DNA from: Aliiroseovarius zhejiangensis
GTDB lineage: Bacteria; Pseudomonadota; Alphaproteobacteria; Rhodobacterales; Rhodobacteraceae
Length of the DNA stretch: 64,000 nucleotides
Assembly: GCF_014656375.1 (NCBI RefSeq)
Contig: NZ_BNCH01000005.1
Location: 62,001 to 126,000, forward strand
Direction: 5' to 3'
In this document: in pieces, positions 41,991-51,876 of the stretch
Numbering within the stretch: the stretch's first letter is position 1
Layout: every line of letters begins with the position of its first letter
Translations under genes and position numbers: made by a program
The notes under the pieces: generated by a model
Databases searched by the model: none
Told to the model about the DNA's origin: nothing
Seen by the model: only the letters and a program-made list of their open reading frames with translations

Positions 41991-43607
41991 ATGATCGCGG
42001 TATCGGAGTTAGAACACCCGGAACGTGACATGCAGTTCAATCCCGCCATCCCGTCCATCGGACAAGGCGACATCGACACCAGAAATGGCCATGTGACGGC
42101 CAAGGCCAACCCCGAGCCATCGAAGGTTGGGTCCGCGCCGGACAGTGCACCATTTTCGCTGGACGAGGGTTCGTCGATAGCATCCCAGGACTTTGGCTTT
42201 CCGGTGGCGCACACCGAGGCAAGAGTTGCGCACGCAAGGGAAGCAGGACATCAGAACGACCCGGATCTTGCGGTTTCGGGCAATAAAGACACGAAGCCTA
42301 CACCTGATCCAGACGCAAATCCGATCCTCGCCGAACACCGTATGGCTGCGTCGCAACCCAACAGATCGCGCCACGAAGAAGCGATGCCGGCGGTCAATCC
42401 ACCGTCTAAGCCAAGTGTGGCGCAACCTGATGAGGGGAACAGGGCGCTGGCAAGCAACATCGGGTCGCTGTCCGCGCGGAACCTGCAGAATGCATCAGGA
42501 ACCCCCTTGCCGTCTGCCGGGCAGATGCCGATCGCGAGAGAGGGGGGCAGATTGCGTGAAATGATACCACCGGTCGATGCGCCTCAGGCAAACAAGGGGG
42601 GGGCATACCCCGACACTTCGCCGCGCGATCTGTCGCGGTCGGACCCGGCGAAACACGTGCGAGCCGATCTTGCAGCATTCGGCACGGCATCGCCGTCCAC
42701 GACACCTGCGCATTTTGCACCCACCCAATCCGGTGTCCTGGCATCGCCGAACGCGGGTCAGCCACCGCTTTCGAATCACGAGGGTGTCCAACCAACGCCT
42801 TCGCCGCATTCTGAGCATCTGGCCGCAGACCCCACTGCGCCAAGCCTGAAGTCGCCCCCGCCCGCCGCTCCATCACATGACCACACAAAGTCCACTTCGC
42901 ACCCACCGACCGCGGATCTGCGCGGGCAAAATGCGCTGCAGGAACCAGCTCCGCTCACTGGCCAGATCCGAAATGCGTCACAGAACACCGTGCCGCATCC
43001 GTCCTCACCTGTGGCCGGATCCATACCGATTGCCACCGCCCAGATGCAGACCGGCGCGAACTGGACGCCAGTCAATCCCGTGGACGACAGTGCCGGCCTG
43101 AATGATGCTGTCACCTCAACCGATGACCCCAGGTCCGAACTGACCACATCCCATCTGCGCGAGGCAAGCCAGCCGTCCCAACCGGCCCGCACGTTGCCTG
43201 ACCTGCCGCGCCACATCGCGGCGCAACTGGCCGATATCGTGCGCACTGCCCCGGACAAACCAGTCGAACTGACCCTGAACCCGGAGGAGTTGGGACGTCT
43301 CAGGATGAGCTTTCAAACAGATGCATCTTCCCTGACCGTTGTTCTTCAGGTCGAACGGCCCGAAACGCTGGATCTGATGCGACGCCACATCGAGCAACTG
43401 GCGCAGGACATGCACGATCTTGGCTATGATCAGGTCAATTTCACATTCCAGCAACAGCAACAGGATGCCGCGTCGAACGGTCAGGCCGGTGCAGATCCAG
43501 ATACACGATCGACCCCACGCACCGATGGTCTTGGCGACCAACCTGTCGCGCAGGACAAGGTGCAAATCCATATCAGCCCGGGCGCTGGCATGGACATTCG
43601 CATATAG
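41991..43607 (+). CDS. fliK: Flagellar hook-length control protein FliK
   Basis: A protein of about 538 residues. The first ~400 are low-complexity and rich in proline, serine, alanine and histidine, as expected for the disordered ruler part of FliK. The last ~120 form the conserved hook-length domain: PVELTLNPEELGRLRMSFQTD near residue 422, then LMRRHIEQLAQDMHDLGYDQVNFTF. FliK measures hook length and switches export specificity. Start 41991 or 42030 (ATG before QFNPAIPS) is uncertain. It is divergent from flgJ-like and 12 bases before flgD. Confidence 0.88.
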   Translation: MIAVSELEHPERDMQFNPAIPSIGQGDIDTRNGHVTAKANPEPSKVGSAPDSAPFSLDEGSSIASQDFGFPVAHTEARVAHAREAGHQNDPDLAVSGNKDTKPTPDPDANPILAEHRMAASQPNRSRHEEAMPAVNPPSKPSVAQPDEGNRALASNIGSLSARNLQNASGTPLPSAGQMPIAREGGRLREMIPPVDAPQANKGGAYPDTSPRDLSRSDPAKHVRADLAAFGTASPSTTPAHFAPTQSGVLASPNAGQPPLSNHEGVQPTPSPHSEHLAADPTAPSLKSPPPAAPSHDHTKSTSHPPTADLRGQNALQEPAPLTGQIRNASQNTVPHPSSPVAGSIPIATAQMQTGANWTPVNPVDDSAGLNDAVTSTDDPRSELTTSHLREASQPSQPARTLPDLPRHIAAQLADIVRTAPDKPVELTLNPEELGRLRMSFQTDASSLTVVLQVERPETLDLMRRHIEQLAQDMHDLGYDQVNFTFQQQQQDAASNGQAGADPDTRSTPRTDGLGDQPVAQDKVQIHISPGAGMDIRI

Positions 43608-43619
43608 AAAGGACAGCAG

Positions 43620-44291
43620 ATGGACGTCACTCAAACCATGCCCGCCGCCTTGACGGCCGGACCCGCACAGTATTCCGAGGGCACCAGGAACGGTGATGCC
43701 GTAATCTCGTCCGATTTCGAGACGTTTCTCAAGATGCTGACCGCCCAGATGGAAAATCAGGATCCGATGAACCCGATTGAAAGTTCGGATTACGCCGTGC
43801 AGCTTGCCACATTCTCGGGTGTCGAACAGCAAGTGCGCACCAATGACCTGCTGGACGGGCTTGGCACAAAGCTGGGGCTGATGGGATTGTCCGATATTGC
43901 CGGATGGGTCGGGATGGAGGCGCGCGTCGCCGCGCCGGTTCTGTTTGACCAAACCCCGGTCACGCTGGTGCCCGCACCGGCAACCGGTGCGGACGAAACC
44001 CGGCTTGTCGTCAAGAATGCGGACGGCGCGATTGTTGAAAACAAGATCATCCCGACCTCGACCGACCCGATCGAATGGGCTGGCGTGGACGAATCCGGTA
44101 CACCGTTCCCACGCGGGGTATACACGTTCGAGCTGGTCAGCTCGGGCAACGGGCGGCATCTGTCGACCGACGCCGTGCAAGCCTATAGCAAGATCACGGA
44201 AAGCCAGAACGCCGATGGGAAACTGTGGTTGATCCTTGAAAGCGGACAAAAGATCGCGGCAGACACCGTGTCTGCCATCCGCGAACCGTAA
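43620..44291 (+). CDS. flgD: Flagellar hook assembly protein FlgD
   Basis: The hook-capping scaffold, 223 residues. The N-terminal domain has DFETFLKMLTAQMENQDPMNPIESSDYAVQLATFSGVEQQVRTND (key words FLKMLTAQMENQDPMNP, QLATFSGVEQQ), a very strong FlgD signature. The C-terminus is a tudor/FnIII-like beta region. AAGGA lies before the ATG. It follows fliK as an operon. The hook gene flgE, which usually follows, is not next; a kinase-like gene lies there instead. Confidence 0.95.
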   Translation: MDVTQTMPAALTAGPAQYSEGTRNGDAVISSDFETFLKMLTAQMENQDPMNPIESSDYAVQLATFSGVEQQVRTNDLLDGLGTKLGLMGLSDIAGWVGMEARVAAPVLFDQTPVTLVPAPATGADETRLVVKNADGAIVENKIIPTSTDPIEWAGVDESGTPFPRGVYTFELVSSGNGRHLSTDAVQAYSKITESQNADGKLWLILESGQKIAADTVSAIREP

Positions 44292-44445
44292 AGGGCTGCG
44301 GCTTCGCCAACCAACTCAAGCAGCGCGGCCGCGAAAGGTCGAGCTGTTAAGCCATCGCAAAGACCCGCTATCAATATAGACCACTCTGGTTGCCCTTCAC
44401 GGCCCGGCCCCCTAGCTTGGCGACGCACGAAACAGGGGCGGCGCT
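44292..44445. other. Spacer between flgD and the phosphotransferase gene
   Basis: 154 bases marking the end of the flagellar block. I see no gene and no clear terminator hairpin; the region should hold the promoter of the downstream gene. Confidence 0.4.
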
Positions 44446-45312
44446 ATGGAGAACAGTCTTGCGGGGTCACGACGACGCCAACTGCAACGCATCTGGGCGG
44501 ATGCGGGTGTTGTTCCGGAACATGCCAGTTGGTCCCTTCTGACAGGTGGGCGCACCAACCTGACCTGGCGGGTTGATCTGCCCGACAGACCGCCATTGGT
44601 CTGCAAACTGTTCCTTCCGAACACCGCCACGCCGCTGTTTGCCAATGACGGAACGCGCGAGGCCTTGGCCCTGCGCGCCTTGTCGGGCGCAGAGATTGCG
44701 CCGGATCTTGTGGCATTCCAGGACAGCACGATTGGCGAAACGATCATCTATCAACATATCGAAGGGCGTGTCTGGAGCGGCGACGTGACCGAGGTTGCGC
44801 GGATGATGGCGCGGCTGCACGCACATACCCCACCGGATGGTCTGCCGGAACTGACCGTGACCCCCGCCGCGTTGTGTGCCGATGGGTATGGCATGGCGCC
44901 ATCCGGCCTGACAGCTCCGCCACCCGTTCCGGATGAACCACCAAACGCCCGCCGTGTATTCCTGCACGGTGACATCGTGCCGGGCAATATTCTGGACACG
45001 CCCCATGGGCTGCGCCTGATCGACTGGCAATGCCCGGCCCTTGGCGACCCCAGCGCGGACATCGCGATATTTTTGTCGCCAGCCATGCAGCTATTGTACG
45101 GCCATCGTCCACTAAACCGGGACGAGATTGCGCAATTTCTGTCCGCCTATCTGCATGAAAGCAACGACGCGCAGACCATCGCCCGCTATCGCGCGCTGTC
45201 CCCGCTGTATCACTGGCGCATGGCGGCCTATTGCCTCTGGAAAGCGGGGCGCGGGGATCAGGATTATGCCCGCGCCGCCGACCTGGAACTGGCCGCGTCA
45301 GAGCAGGCTTGA
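44446..45312 (+). CDS. Aminoglycoside-phosphotransferase/choline-kinase family protein
   Basis: A kinase-like protein of 288 residues. The Brenner motif is FLHGDIVPGNIL (about residue 174), with the catalytic aspartate, and the metal-binding LIDWQCPALGDPSADIA follows near 195. An N-terminal lysine in LVCKLFLP may bind ATP. The family phosphorylates choline, ethanolamine, thiamine, sugars or aminoglycosides; the substrate here is unknown. There is no sign of acquisition as a resistance gene. The 3' end overlaps the convergent ubiB by 15 bases. Confidence 0.82.
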   Translation: MENSLAGSRRRQLQRIWADAGVVPEHASWSLLTGGRTNLTWRVDLPDRPPLVCKLFLPNTATPLFANDGTREALALRALSGAEIAPDLVAFQDSTIGETIIYQHIEGRVWSGDVTEVARMMARLHAHTPPDGLPELTVTPAALCADGYGMAPSGLTAPPPVPDEPPNARRVFLHGDIVPGNILDTPHGLRLIDWQCPALGDPSADIAIFLSPAMQLLYGHRPLNRDEIAQFLSAYLHESNDAQTIARYRALSPLYHWRMAAYCLWKAGRGDQDYARAADLELAASEQA

Positions 45313-46827
45313 GACCCAGACCGCGACCAACGCCAACCCGCCGCCAAGGGTGACATAACCCATCGCCCGGACCGGACGCGCCCGGTCGGTTTCCGGTATC
45401 GGCGTGGCTTGCCGGATCAGGGCGGCTTCGGCCAGTTCGGGCAGGCGCGGGCCGAAACGCGCCAGCACACGTACTGTCTGGGCCAGATCGGTCAGCAGCG
45501 CCTTTGGGCCGATCGAACTGGCGATATAGCTTTCGACCACCGGTTTGGCGACCTGCCAGATGTTGATATTCGGGTTCAGCGATCGCGCCACCCCTTCGAC
45601 CACCACCATGGTGCGTTGAAGCAGGATCAGCTCGGTGCGGGTTTCCATCCCGAACCTCTCGGTCACCTCGAACAGGTAAGACAGAAGCCGCCCCATCGAA
45701 ATCTGCGTCGCATCCATGCCGAAGATCGGCTCGCCCACGGCGCGCAGGGCGCGGGCAAACTCTTCGACATTGCGGTCGGCAGGCACATAGCCCGCTTCGA
45801 AATGCACCTCGGCCACTCGGCGATAGTCGCGGTTGATGAAGCCATACAGGATCTCGGCATAGACACGGCGGGTGTATTCGTCGATCCGCCCCATGATGCC
45901 GAAATCAATGGCGATGATGTCCCCGTTTGCAGCAAATTTCAGGTTGCCCTGATGCATGTCGCCATGAAACAGCCCATCGCGCAGCGCATGTGACAGGAAG
46001 AGTTGCAACACACGTTCGCCCAAACGATCCATGTCCAGCCCCGAAGCACGGATGGCCGGCAGATCATTGGCCGGAATCCCCTCACCCCAACCCAGCGTCA
46101 TCACCGTGCGCCCAGACAGGCCCCAATTCACCTTGGGCACCACGAACCCTTCGTCATTCGCGGTATTCTCTGCAAATTCGCTGGCCGAGGCGCTTTCCAG
46201 ACGCAAATCCAGCTCGCCCATCACCACGCCTTCGAAATGTTCGACCACATCGGCCGGGCGCAGGCGGCGGGTGGACGGCAGCAAAAACTCGATCACCGCA
46301 GCCGAAAAATGGAAAGCGTCAATGTCGGTGCGAAAGGCGCGTTCGATATGCGGGCGCAAAACCTTGACCGCGACCTCTTCCCCGGTGGCCGCAATCCGGG
46401 CGCGATGCACCTGCGCGATGGATGCGGCGGCGACAGGTTCTGAAAACTCGGAAAACACCTCGTCGATCTTGATGCCCAGTTCCTTTTCGATCATCCGCCG
46501 GGCCACGGCAGACGGAAACGGGGGCAGCTTGTCTTGCAGATACTGCAACTGATCGGACAGTTCCGCACCAACCACATCGGGCCGCGTCGACAGGATCTGG
46601 CCAAACTTGATATAGGCCGGGCCAAGCGCGGTGATCGCGCGCGTCAGGGGCGGCAGCGATGTGTCGCCCTTCTTGCCCAGCCACGCGAAGGGAAAGCCGA
46701 TGATCCGCGCGGCCATGCGAATGATCGGCGGCGCGTTCATCGCATCCAGCACAACCCCCATCGCGCCCGTCCGTTGAAAGGTCGCACCGGTGCGGATCAG
46801 CCGCCAGATGTTGTGGGGGCCGCGCAT
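45298..46827 (-). CDS. ubiB: UbiB-family ubiquinone biosynthesis protein kinase-like ATPase
   Basis: A protein of 509 residues of the ADCK/UbiB family, needed for ubiquinone synthesis, probably as an ATPase that assists lipid intermediates. The KxGQ motif reads YIKFGQILSTRPD near residue 85; LFHGDMHQGNLKF and AIDFGIMGRID near 285-310 are catalytic-loop and metal-binding segments. Two C-terminal hydrophobic segments anchor it. Translation starts at 46827, one base after the ubiE stop, so the two are coupled. The old name is 2-polyprenylphenol 6-hydroxylase. Confidence 0.94.
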   Translation of the reverse strand: MRGPHNIWRLIRTGATFQRTGAMGVVLDAMNAPPIIRMAARIIGFPFAWLGKKGDTSLPPLTRAITALGPAYIKFGQILSTRPDVVGAELSDQLQYLQDKLPPFPSAVARRMIEKELGIKIDEVFSEFSEPVAAASIAQVHRARIAATGEEVAVKVLRPHIERAFRTDIDAFHFSAAVIEFLLPSTRRLRPADVVEHFEGVVMGELDLRLESASASEFAENTANDEGFVVPKVNWGLSGRTVMTLGWGEGIPANDLPAIRASGLDMDRLGERVLQLFLSHALRDGLFHGDMHQGNLKFAANGDIIAIDFGIMGRIDEYTRRVYAEILYGFINRDYRRVAEVHFEAGYVPADRNVEEFARALRAVGEPIFGMDATQISMGRLLSYLFEVTERFGMETRTELILLQRTMVVVEGVARSLNPNINIWQVAKPVVESYIASSIGPKALLTDLAQTVRVLARFGPRLPELAEAALIRQATPIPETDRARPVRAMGYVTLGGGLALVAVWVSSLL

Positions 46828-46828
46828 C

Positions 46829-47581
46829 CTAGATTTTCCAACCCGAATGCAGCGCCGCAATGCCCATGGAAAGGTTGCGGTATTTCACATTCTCGAACCC
46901 GGCTTGCCGGATCATTTGCGCGAAGGTTTCCTGATCGGGGAACTTGCGGATCGACTCGACCAGATATTGATAACTGTCGGCATCATTCGCGATCAGCTTG
47001 CCCATCCGGGGTATGACGTTGAAGGAATACAGGTCATAGAGCTTCTGCATTCCGTCATTGGGAAGCTGGCTGAACTCCAACACCATAAGGCGGCCACCGG
47101 GGCGCAGCACGCGATAGGCTTCGCGCAATGCGTCAGGGATGCGCGTCACGTTGCGAATGCCGAAGCTGATCGTGTAGCGGTCAAAGCTGTTGTCTTCAAA
47201 CGGCAGCGCCATCGCGTCACCAACGACCCAATCCAGCCGATCTGCCTTGTTGGTGGCATCGGCGCGTTTGCGGCCTTCGACCAGCATCTGTTCGGTCATG
47301 TCCAGCACAACGGCGGAGGCTTCGGGCGCGCGGTCCAGAAACCGGAACGAAATGTCACCAGTGCCGCCCGCCACATCCAGAAGCCGCTGACCGTTTCGGG
47401 GGGCCAGCCAGTCCATCATCGCGTCTTTCCAGACGCGGTGAATGCCCGCCGACATCACATCATTCATGATGTCATATTTTGATGCGACATTGGTAAAGAC
47501 GCCGTGGACCATGCCGGCCTTGTCATCCTCGGCCACGGTCTTGAACCCGAAATGGGTTGTTTTTGTCTCGGATGTGCTCAT
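46829..47581 (-). CDS. ubiE: Demethylmenaquinone/ubiquinone C-methyltransferase UbiE
   Basis: A SAM-dependent methyltransferase of 250 residues acting in ubiquinone synthesis. It has [25 protein letters not shown] near residue 30, the SAM motif [19 protein letters not shown], and [32 protein letters not shown] (key words [19 protein letters not shown]), all diagnostic. It lies upstream of ubiB and is divergent from mutM with a 74-base gap. Confidence 0.97.
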   Translation of the reverse strand: MSTSETKTTHFGFKTVAEDDKAGMVHGVFTNVASKYDIMNDVMSAGIHRVWKDAMMDWLAPRNGQRLLDVAGGTGDISFRFLDRAPEASAVVLDMTEQMLVEGRKRADATNKADRLDWVVGDAMALPFEDNSFDRYTISFGIRNVTRIPDALREAYRVLRPGGRLMVLEFSQLPNDGMQKLYDLYSFNVIPRMGKLIANDADSYQYLVESIRKFPDQETFAQMIRQAGFENVKYRNLSMGIAALHSGWKI

Positions 47582-47655
47582 CGGGCTTGCCCATTTCTTG
47601 CGATTGCTCCCTCATATCCCGACGAATACCCACGCACAATGGAGAGGCGCTCGAT

Positions 47656-48507
47656 ATGCCCGAATTACCCGAGGTCGAGACGGTTCGTCGCGGTCTGTCC
47701 CCCGTGATGGAAGGCGCGCGGATCGTCCGGGCTGACATTCGTCGTGACGGTCTGCGCTGGCCGTTTCCCGACCGGATGGCCGACCGGCTGACCGGCGCAC
47801 GGGTGTTGCGGCTGGCGCGACGGTCCAAATACCTGCTGGCCGATCTTGATACCGGCGAGACGTTGATCACCCATCTGGGCATGTCGGGGCGAATGCTGAT
47901 CTCGGGCCATGCGCTGGGCAAGTTTCATCACGACCACCCGGCGCCTGAGAAACACGACCACGTTGTGCTGGACATGGAAAATGGCGCGCGGGTGACGTTC
48001 AACGACCCACGGCGCTTCGGTGCGATGGACCTGTGTGACACGGCCGGGCTGGACGCCCACAAGCTGATCCGTGTGCTGGGTCCGGAACCCTTGGGCAATG
48101 CGTTTGATGAACCCTATCTGATGGACGCGCTCAAGCGCCGAAACTCCCCGATCAAGACCGCACTTCTGGATCAGGGAATCATCGCGGGGCTTGGCAACAT
48201 ATATGTTTGCGAGGTGCTGTTTCGCGCGGGCATTCACCCCACGCGCAAGGCCGCGCGCCTGTCCTCAACCCGCGCCGCCGGATTGGTGCCAATCATCCGC
48301 GATGTGCTGGGCGAGGCGATTGAAAGTGGTGGCTCGTCACTGAACGATTACCGGCAGGCCGATGGCGAACTGGGCTATTTCCAACACAATTTCCGGGTCT
48401 ATGGGCGCGAGGGCCAACCCTGTGTGACGCAAGGTTGCACTGGAAAAATAAGGCGAATCACGCAATCCGGGCGATCGACATTCTATTGTGCGCAATGCCA
48501 AAGATAA
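47656..48507 (+). CDS. mutM: Formamidopyrimidine-DNA glycosylase (Fpg/MutM)
   Basis: A DNA repair glycosylase/AP lyase of 283 residues for oxidised purines. Mature [13 protein letters not shown] has the catalytic proline 2 and glutamate 3; the C-terminus has a zinc finger with [10 protein letters not shown] and [32 protein letters not shown] precedes the helix-two-turn-helix. The start at 47656 is fixed because the N-terminal proline is catalytic; an upstream in-frame ATG is not used. An enoyl-CoA hydratase gene follows. Confidence 0.97.
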   Translation: MPELPEVETVRRGLSPVMEGARIVRADIRRDGLRWPFPDRMADRLTGARVLRLARRSKYLLADLDTGETLITHLGMSGRMLISGHALGKFHHDHPAPEKHDHVVLDMENGARVTFNDPRRFGAMDLCDTAGLDAHKLIRVLGPEPLGNAFDEPYLMDALKRRNSPIKTALLDQGIIAGLGNIYVCEVLFRAGIHPTRKAARLSSTRAAGLVPIIRDVLGEAIESGGSSLNDYRQADGELGYFQHNFRVYGREGQPCVTQGCTGKIRRITQSGRSTFYCAQCQR

Positions 48508-48574
48508 CTTGATCACCGGGGCGGGCAGCCTTACGACTCCGCTTCGACCACCACGGACAATGGCAAGGGGAACC

Positions 48575-49351
48575 ATGGCCTACAAAAACATTATCGTTGA
48601 GATCGAAGATCACATCTGTCTGATCAAGCTCAACCGACCCGACGCGCTGAACGCACTGAACCTTGACCTGCTGGGCGAACTTGGTGACGCCCTGGCGGAC
48701 GCTCAGAAGAATGACAAGGCCCGTTGCATCGTCATCACCGGATCCGAAAAAGCCTTCGCTGCCGGGGCTGACATCAAGATGATGGCCGAGAAAAGCTTTG
48801 TCGATGTGTTCGCGGGCGACCTGTTCACACCGGAAGAAGATGCGATCATGCGCATTCGCAAGCCGATCATCGCGGCCGTGTCCGGCTATGCGCTGGGCGG
48901 CGGGTGCGAACTGGCAATGATGTGCGACTTCATCATCGCGTCGGACACCGCCAAATTCGGCCAGCCCGAAGTCAACCTGGGCGTGATGGCTGGCATGGGT
49001 GGGACGCAGCGCCTGACCAAGCTGGTCGGCCGTGCCAAGTCGATGGACATGAACCTGACCGGCCGTTTCATGGACGCGGAAGAAGCCGAACGCGCTGGCC
49101 TTGTCAGCCGCGTCGTGCCCGCCAAGAAGCTGATGGACGAAGCCATGTCCGCCGCCGCCAAGATCGCGGAAAAGTCGATGATCACCGTGATGGCGATCAA
49201 GGAATCGGTGAATCGCGCGGAACAGCTGCCGCTGACCGAAGGCATCCTGTTTGAACGCCGCGTGTTCCATTCTCTGTTTGCGACCGAGGACCAGAAAGAA
49301 GGCATGGCCGCCTTCTCGGAAAAACGCGAACCGCAATTCCGCGACAAGTAA
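48575..49351 (+). CDS. Enoyl-CoA hydratase
   Basis: A crotonase-family enzyme of 258 residues, probably a short-chain enoyl-CoA hydratase of beta-oxidation. Residues KAFAAGADIKMMAE (oxyanion loop near 62), ALGGGCELAMMCDFIIAS with Glu near 115, and FGQPEVNLGVMAGMGGTQRL with Glu near 135 hold the two catalytic glutamates. The start at 48575 follows AAGGGGAAC. It is the usual neighbour of mutM in Rhodobacterales and lies upstream of rpsT. Confidence 0.93.
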   Translation: MAYKNIIVEIEDHICLIKLNRPDALNALNLDLLGELGDALADAQKNDKARCIVITGSEKAFAAGADIKMMAEKSFVDVFAGDLFTPEEDAIMRIRKPIIAAVSGYALGGGCELAMMCDFIIASDTAKFGQPEVNLGVMAGMGGTQRLTKLVGRAKSMDMNLTGRFMDAEEAERAGLVSRVVPAKKLMDEAMSAAAKIAEKSMITVMAIKESVNRAEQLPLTEGILFERRVFHSLFATEDQKEGMAAFSEKREPQFRDK

Positions 49352-49366
49352 CGCGTTTTAAGGGTT

Positions 49367-49394
49367 CCCTTTACGGAGGTTTTTCCGTAAAGGG
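49367..49394. terminator. Perfect hairpin between the hydratase and rpsT
   Basis: A perfect 10-base stem CCCTTTACGG/CCGTAAAGGG encloses AGGTTTTT. It begins 16 bases after the hydratase stop. There is no T tract on the 3' side, so it may be a weak terminator, an RNA-processing or stability structure, or part of the rpsT leader. Confidence 0.5.
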
Positions 49395-49511
49395 TGCCGT
49401 CATACATGCGCGTGAGGCCCGCTTTGGCCAGAATCACCGGTTCTGAACCCGGTCGGGTGCTGATGCGCAGCTTTTGAAACGTTAACTACACCCGATGAAG
49501 GGAACAGACAC

Positions 49512-49775
49512 ATGGCAAATTCGCCCCAGTCCAAAAAACGCGCCCGCCAGAACGAGGCTCGTTTCGCCGTCAACAAAGCCCGCCGTTCGCGCATCCGCAC
49601 CTTCCTGCGCAAAGTCGAAGAAGCGATTGCGTCCGGCGACAAGGAAGCCGCGACCGCTGCCCTGAAGGTTGCCCAGCCCGAGTTGATGCGCGGCGTGACC
49701 AAAGGCGTTTATCACAAGAACACCGCAGCCCGCAAAATGTCGCGCCTGTCGGCGCGCGTCAAAGCCCTGGGCTGA
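49512..49775 (+). CDS. rpsT: 30S ribosomal protein S20
   Basis: A basic protein of 87 residues that binds 16S r[38 protein letters not shown] (key words [24 protein letters not shown]) and the C-terminal [22 protein letters not shown] are typical. A ribosome site GAAGGGAAC is near the ATG. A hairpin terminator follows. Confidence 0.98.
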   Translation: MANSPQSKKRARQNEARFAVNKARRSRIRTFLRKVEEAIASGDKEAATAALKVAQPELMRGVTKGVYHKNTAARKMSRLSARVKALG

Positions 49776-49813
49776 TCGCGATTCTGGTCGAAAGACCAGT
49801 AAGCAAAAACAGG

Positions 49814-49852
49814 CGGAGCGTGTCCTCAAAGGCACGCTCCGTTCGCGTTTTC
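49814..49852 (+). terminator. Terminator after rpsT
   Basis: Stem CGGAGCGTG/CACGCTCCG (9 bases) with a loop of 10, followed by TTCGCGTTTT. It lies 38 bases after the rpsT stop. Confidence 0.75.
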
Positions 49853-50364
49853 GGCGGTAAAAATTGCATTAGTGCAAGCCGCTTGGGATTCGCTCTGGGA
49901 AAGACTGAGTCAAGCACGAAGATCAGTTGCACGCGCCGCGGACAGATTGCTAATTTGCCTTCAGCGATTCACATCGCCGACTTGGGACTATGATACATCA
50001 AGGGTTAACCCCTTGAAAAATTAGGTTAAAATCTGACCTGAAGATTGAATCGGAGCCTGTCCGGTGCAATCGACGCCAGTATTTGTTGCCGACTTGGGGG
50101 TCGGTGGGGAAATCTGCGTCACTCAGTGAATGCCGGACCGTCTCGGACCGGTTTGTTAACTTATGTTATGTCTCCTGGCCCAATCGGGCGATCCTGCGCC
50201 AAGACTGCGGTCTTGTGCAGCGAACGTCCTTGGTCGTGCACGCTTAGGTGAGGCAAGCGTGCCGGAAATGTGGATCGTCAGGTGCTTGGGGGCGCCTGGT
50301 GTGAATGTGTTTGGGCAAAGGGCTGTCAGTGAGCAGTCCGTTTAAGAAACCGGGTCGAGGTGAC
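49853..50364. other. Upstream region of dnaA
   Basis: About 510 bases without a convincing gene. It contains an inverted repeat TCAAGGG-ttaa-CCCCTTGA (49998-50016, centred on GTTAAC) and another GTTAAC near 50156. I found no clear cluster of DnaA boxes (TTATNCACA) on either strand, so there is no support for placing oriC here, although origins can lie near dnaA. Short plus-strand frames here look spurious. It should hold the dnaA promoter. Confidence 0.5.
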
Positions 50365-51741
50365 ATGACGAACGAAGAATGGGGACTTGTTCGAAACAAG
50401 CTGCAAAAGGCTGTAGGGCAGAACAACTATACCAACTGGATTGAACCGCTTGAATTTGCCGATCTGAAGAACGGCGTGGCAAGGTTTCTGGTTCCGACCA
50501 ACTTCATGGGCAACTGGGTGGATCGGAACTTCGGTGACAAGATTCTGAATCATATGGTCGGCGAAGGGCTGAAGGTCTCGCGGCTGGACTTCGAAGTTCC
50601 ACGCAAACCCGCGCAGGCGAAGCCCTCATCGTCGCAGAAGGTTGACGGCGCGGAGAGTGCTGCCCCCACCGCTTCTGCCACCCGAACCGATCAGGACGAC
50701 CTGCCCGGCGCGCCGCTTTATGACCGCTTCACTTTCGACAACTTCGTTGTGGGCAAACCCAACGAGTTGGCCCATGCCGCCGCCCGGCGCGTCGCCGAGG
50801 GCGGCCCCGTCACCTTCAACCCGCTGTTCCTGTATGGCGGCGTGGGTCTGGGCAAGACCCACCTGATGCATGCCATCGCGCATGAAATGACCAGCCGCAA
50901 CCCCGAGCTGCGCGTCGTCTATCTGTCGGCGGAACAGTTCATGTATCGCTTTGTGCAGGCCTTGCGCGAAAAGCAGATGATGGATTTCAAGCAACTGTTC
51001 CGCTCGGTCGATGTGCTGATGGTGGATGATGTGCAGTTCATTGCGGGCAAGGACAGCACGCAGGAAGAATTCTTCCACACCTTCAACGCGCTGGTGGATC
51101 AGAACAAGCAGATCATCATCTCGGCCGACCGTGCCCCCGGCGAAATCAAGGACCTGGAAGACCGCATCAAGAGCCGTCTGCAATGTGGCCTTGTGGTTGA
51201 CCTGCACCCGACCGACTACGAATTGCGTCTTGGCGTGTTGCAGAACAAGGTCAATGCCTATCGCGAGCAATATAACGGGCTGGTGATTGCCGATGGCGTT
51301 CTGGAATTCATCGCGCATCGTATCTCGACCAATGTGCGCGTGCTGGAAGGCGCATTGATGCGGCTGTTCGCGTTCGCCTCGCTTGTCGGGCGCGAAGTGA
51401 CGATGGAGCTAGCACAGGACTGTCTGGGTGACATCCTGCGCGCCTCGGATCGCAAGGTCACGGTCGAAGAAATCCAACGCAAGGTCAGCGATCATTACAA
51501 CATTCGTCTGTCCGACCTGATCGGCCCCAAGCGGGTACGCACCATTGCCCGACCGCGCCAGGTGGCGATGTATCTGGCCAAGCACATGACCTCGCGGTCG
51601 TTGCCCGAAATCGGGCGTCGTTTCGGGGGTCGCGACCACACCACCGTCATGCACGGGGTGAAGCGGATCGACGAACTGAAAGTCGCCGACGATCAGATCG
51701 CCGAGGATCTTGAGCTTCTGCGCCGCGCGCTTGAAGCCTGA
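50365..51741 (+). CDS. dnaA: Chromosomal replication initiator DnaA
   Basis: DnaA (458 residues) opens the replication origin. Domain I is at the N-terminus (NYTNWIEPLEF), a variable linker runs about 85-115, the AAA+ domain has Walker A LYGGVGLGKTHLMHAI near 160 and Walker B VDVLMVDDVQFIAG, and domain IV carries the DNA-binding signature GGRDHTTVMHGVKRI near 425. The start at 50365 is used, with GAGG upstream; an in-frame ATG at 50305 would add 20 residues. dnaN and recF follow. Confidence 0.97.
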   Translation: MTNEEWGLVRNKLQKAVGQNNYTNWIEPLEFADLKNGVARFLVPTNFMGNWVDRNFGDKILNHMVGEGLKVSRLDFEVPRKPAQAKPSSSQKVDGAESAAPTASATRTDQDDLPGAPLYDRFTFDNFVVGKPNELAHAAARRVAEGGPVTFNPLFLYGGVGLGKTHLMHAIAHEMTSRNPELRVVYLSAEQFMYRFVQALREKQMMDFKQLFRSVDVLMVDDVQFIAGKDSTQEEFFHTFNALVDQNKQIIISADRAPGEIKDLEDRIKSRLQCGLVVDLHPTDYELRLGVLQNKVNAYREQYNGLVIADGVLEFIAHRISTNVRVLEGALMRLFAFASLVGREVTMELAQDCLGDILRASDRKVTVEEIQRKVSDHYNIRLSDLIGPKRVRTIARPRQVAMYLAKHMTSRSLPEIGRRFGGRDHTTVMHGVKRIDELKVADDQIAEDLELLRRALEA

Positions 51742-51876
51742 TTTGGCAAAACGACGGCGGGTTTTGGGCCTATCCCCTTGACCCGCCCGCGAAAGAATCA
51801 GACATTCCCAATAATAAATTGAGCCGGGCGGCGAGCATGATATGTTCCTCGCCCCGGTATCTGTCAGGAGTGGGAC

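Noticed and set aside
43116-44249. Minus-strand frame of 377 codons opposite fliK and flgD
   Set aside because: It spans the ends of two conserved plus-strand genes and has no ribosome site or domain.
44446-45312. Acquired aminoglycoside resistance gene
   Set aside because: The kinase motifs are shared by choline and sugar kinases; composition matches the surroundings and no mobile element is near.
49853-50364. Replication origin upstream of dnaA
   Set aside because: No cluster of recognisable DnaA boxes and no clear AT-rich unwinding block next to one; the palindrome at 49998 alone is not enough.
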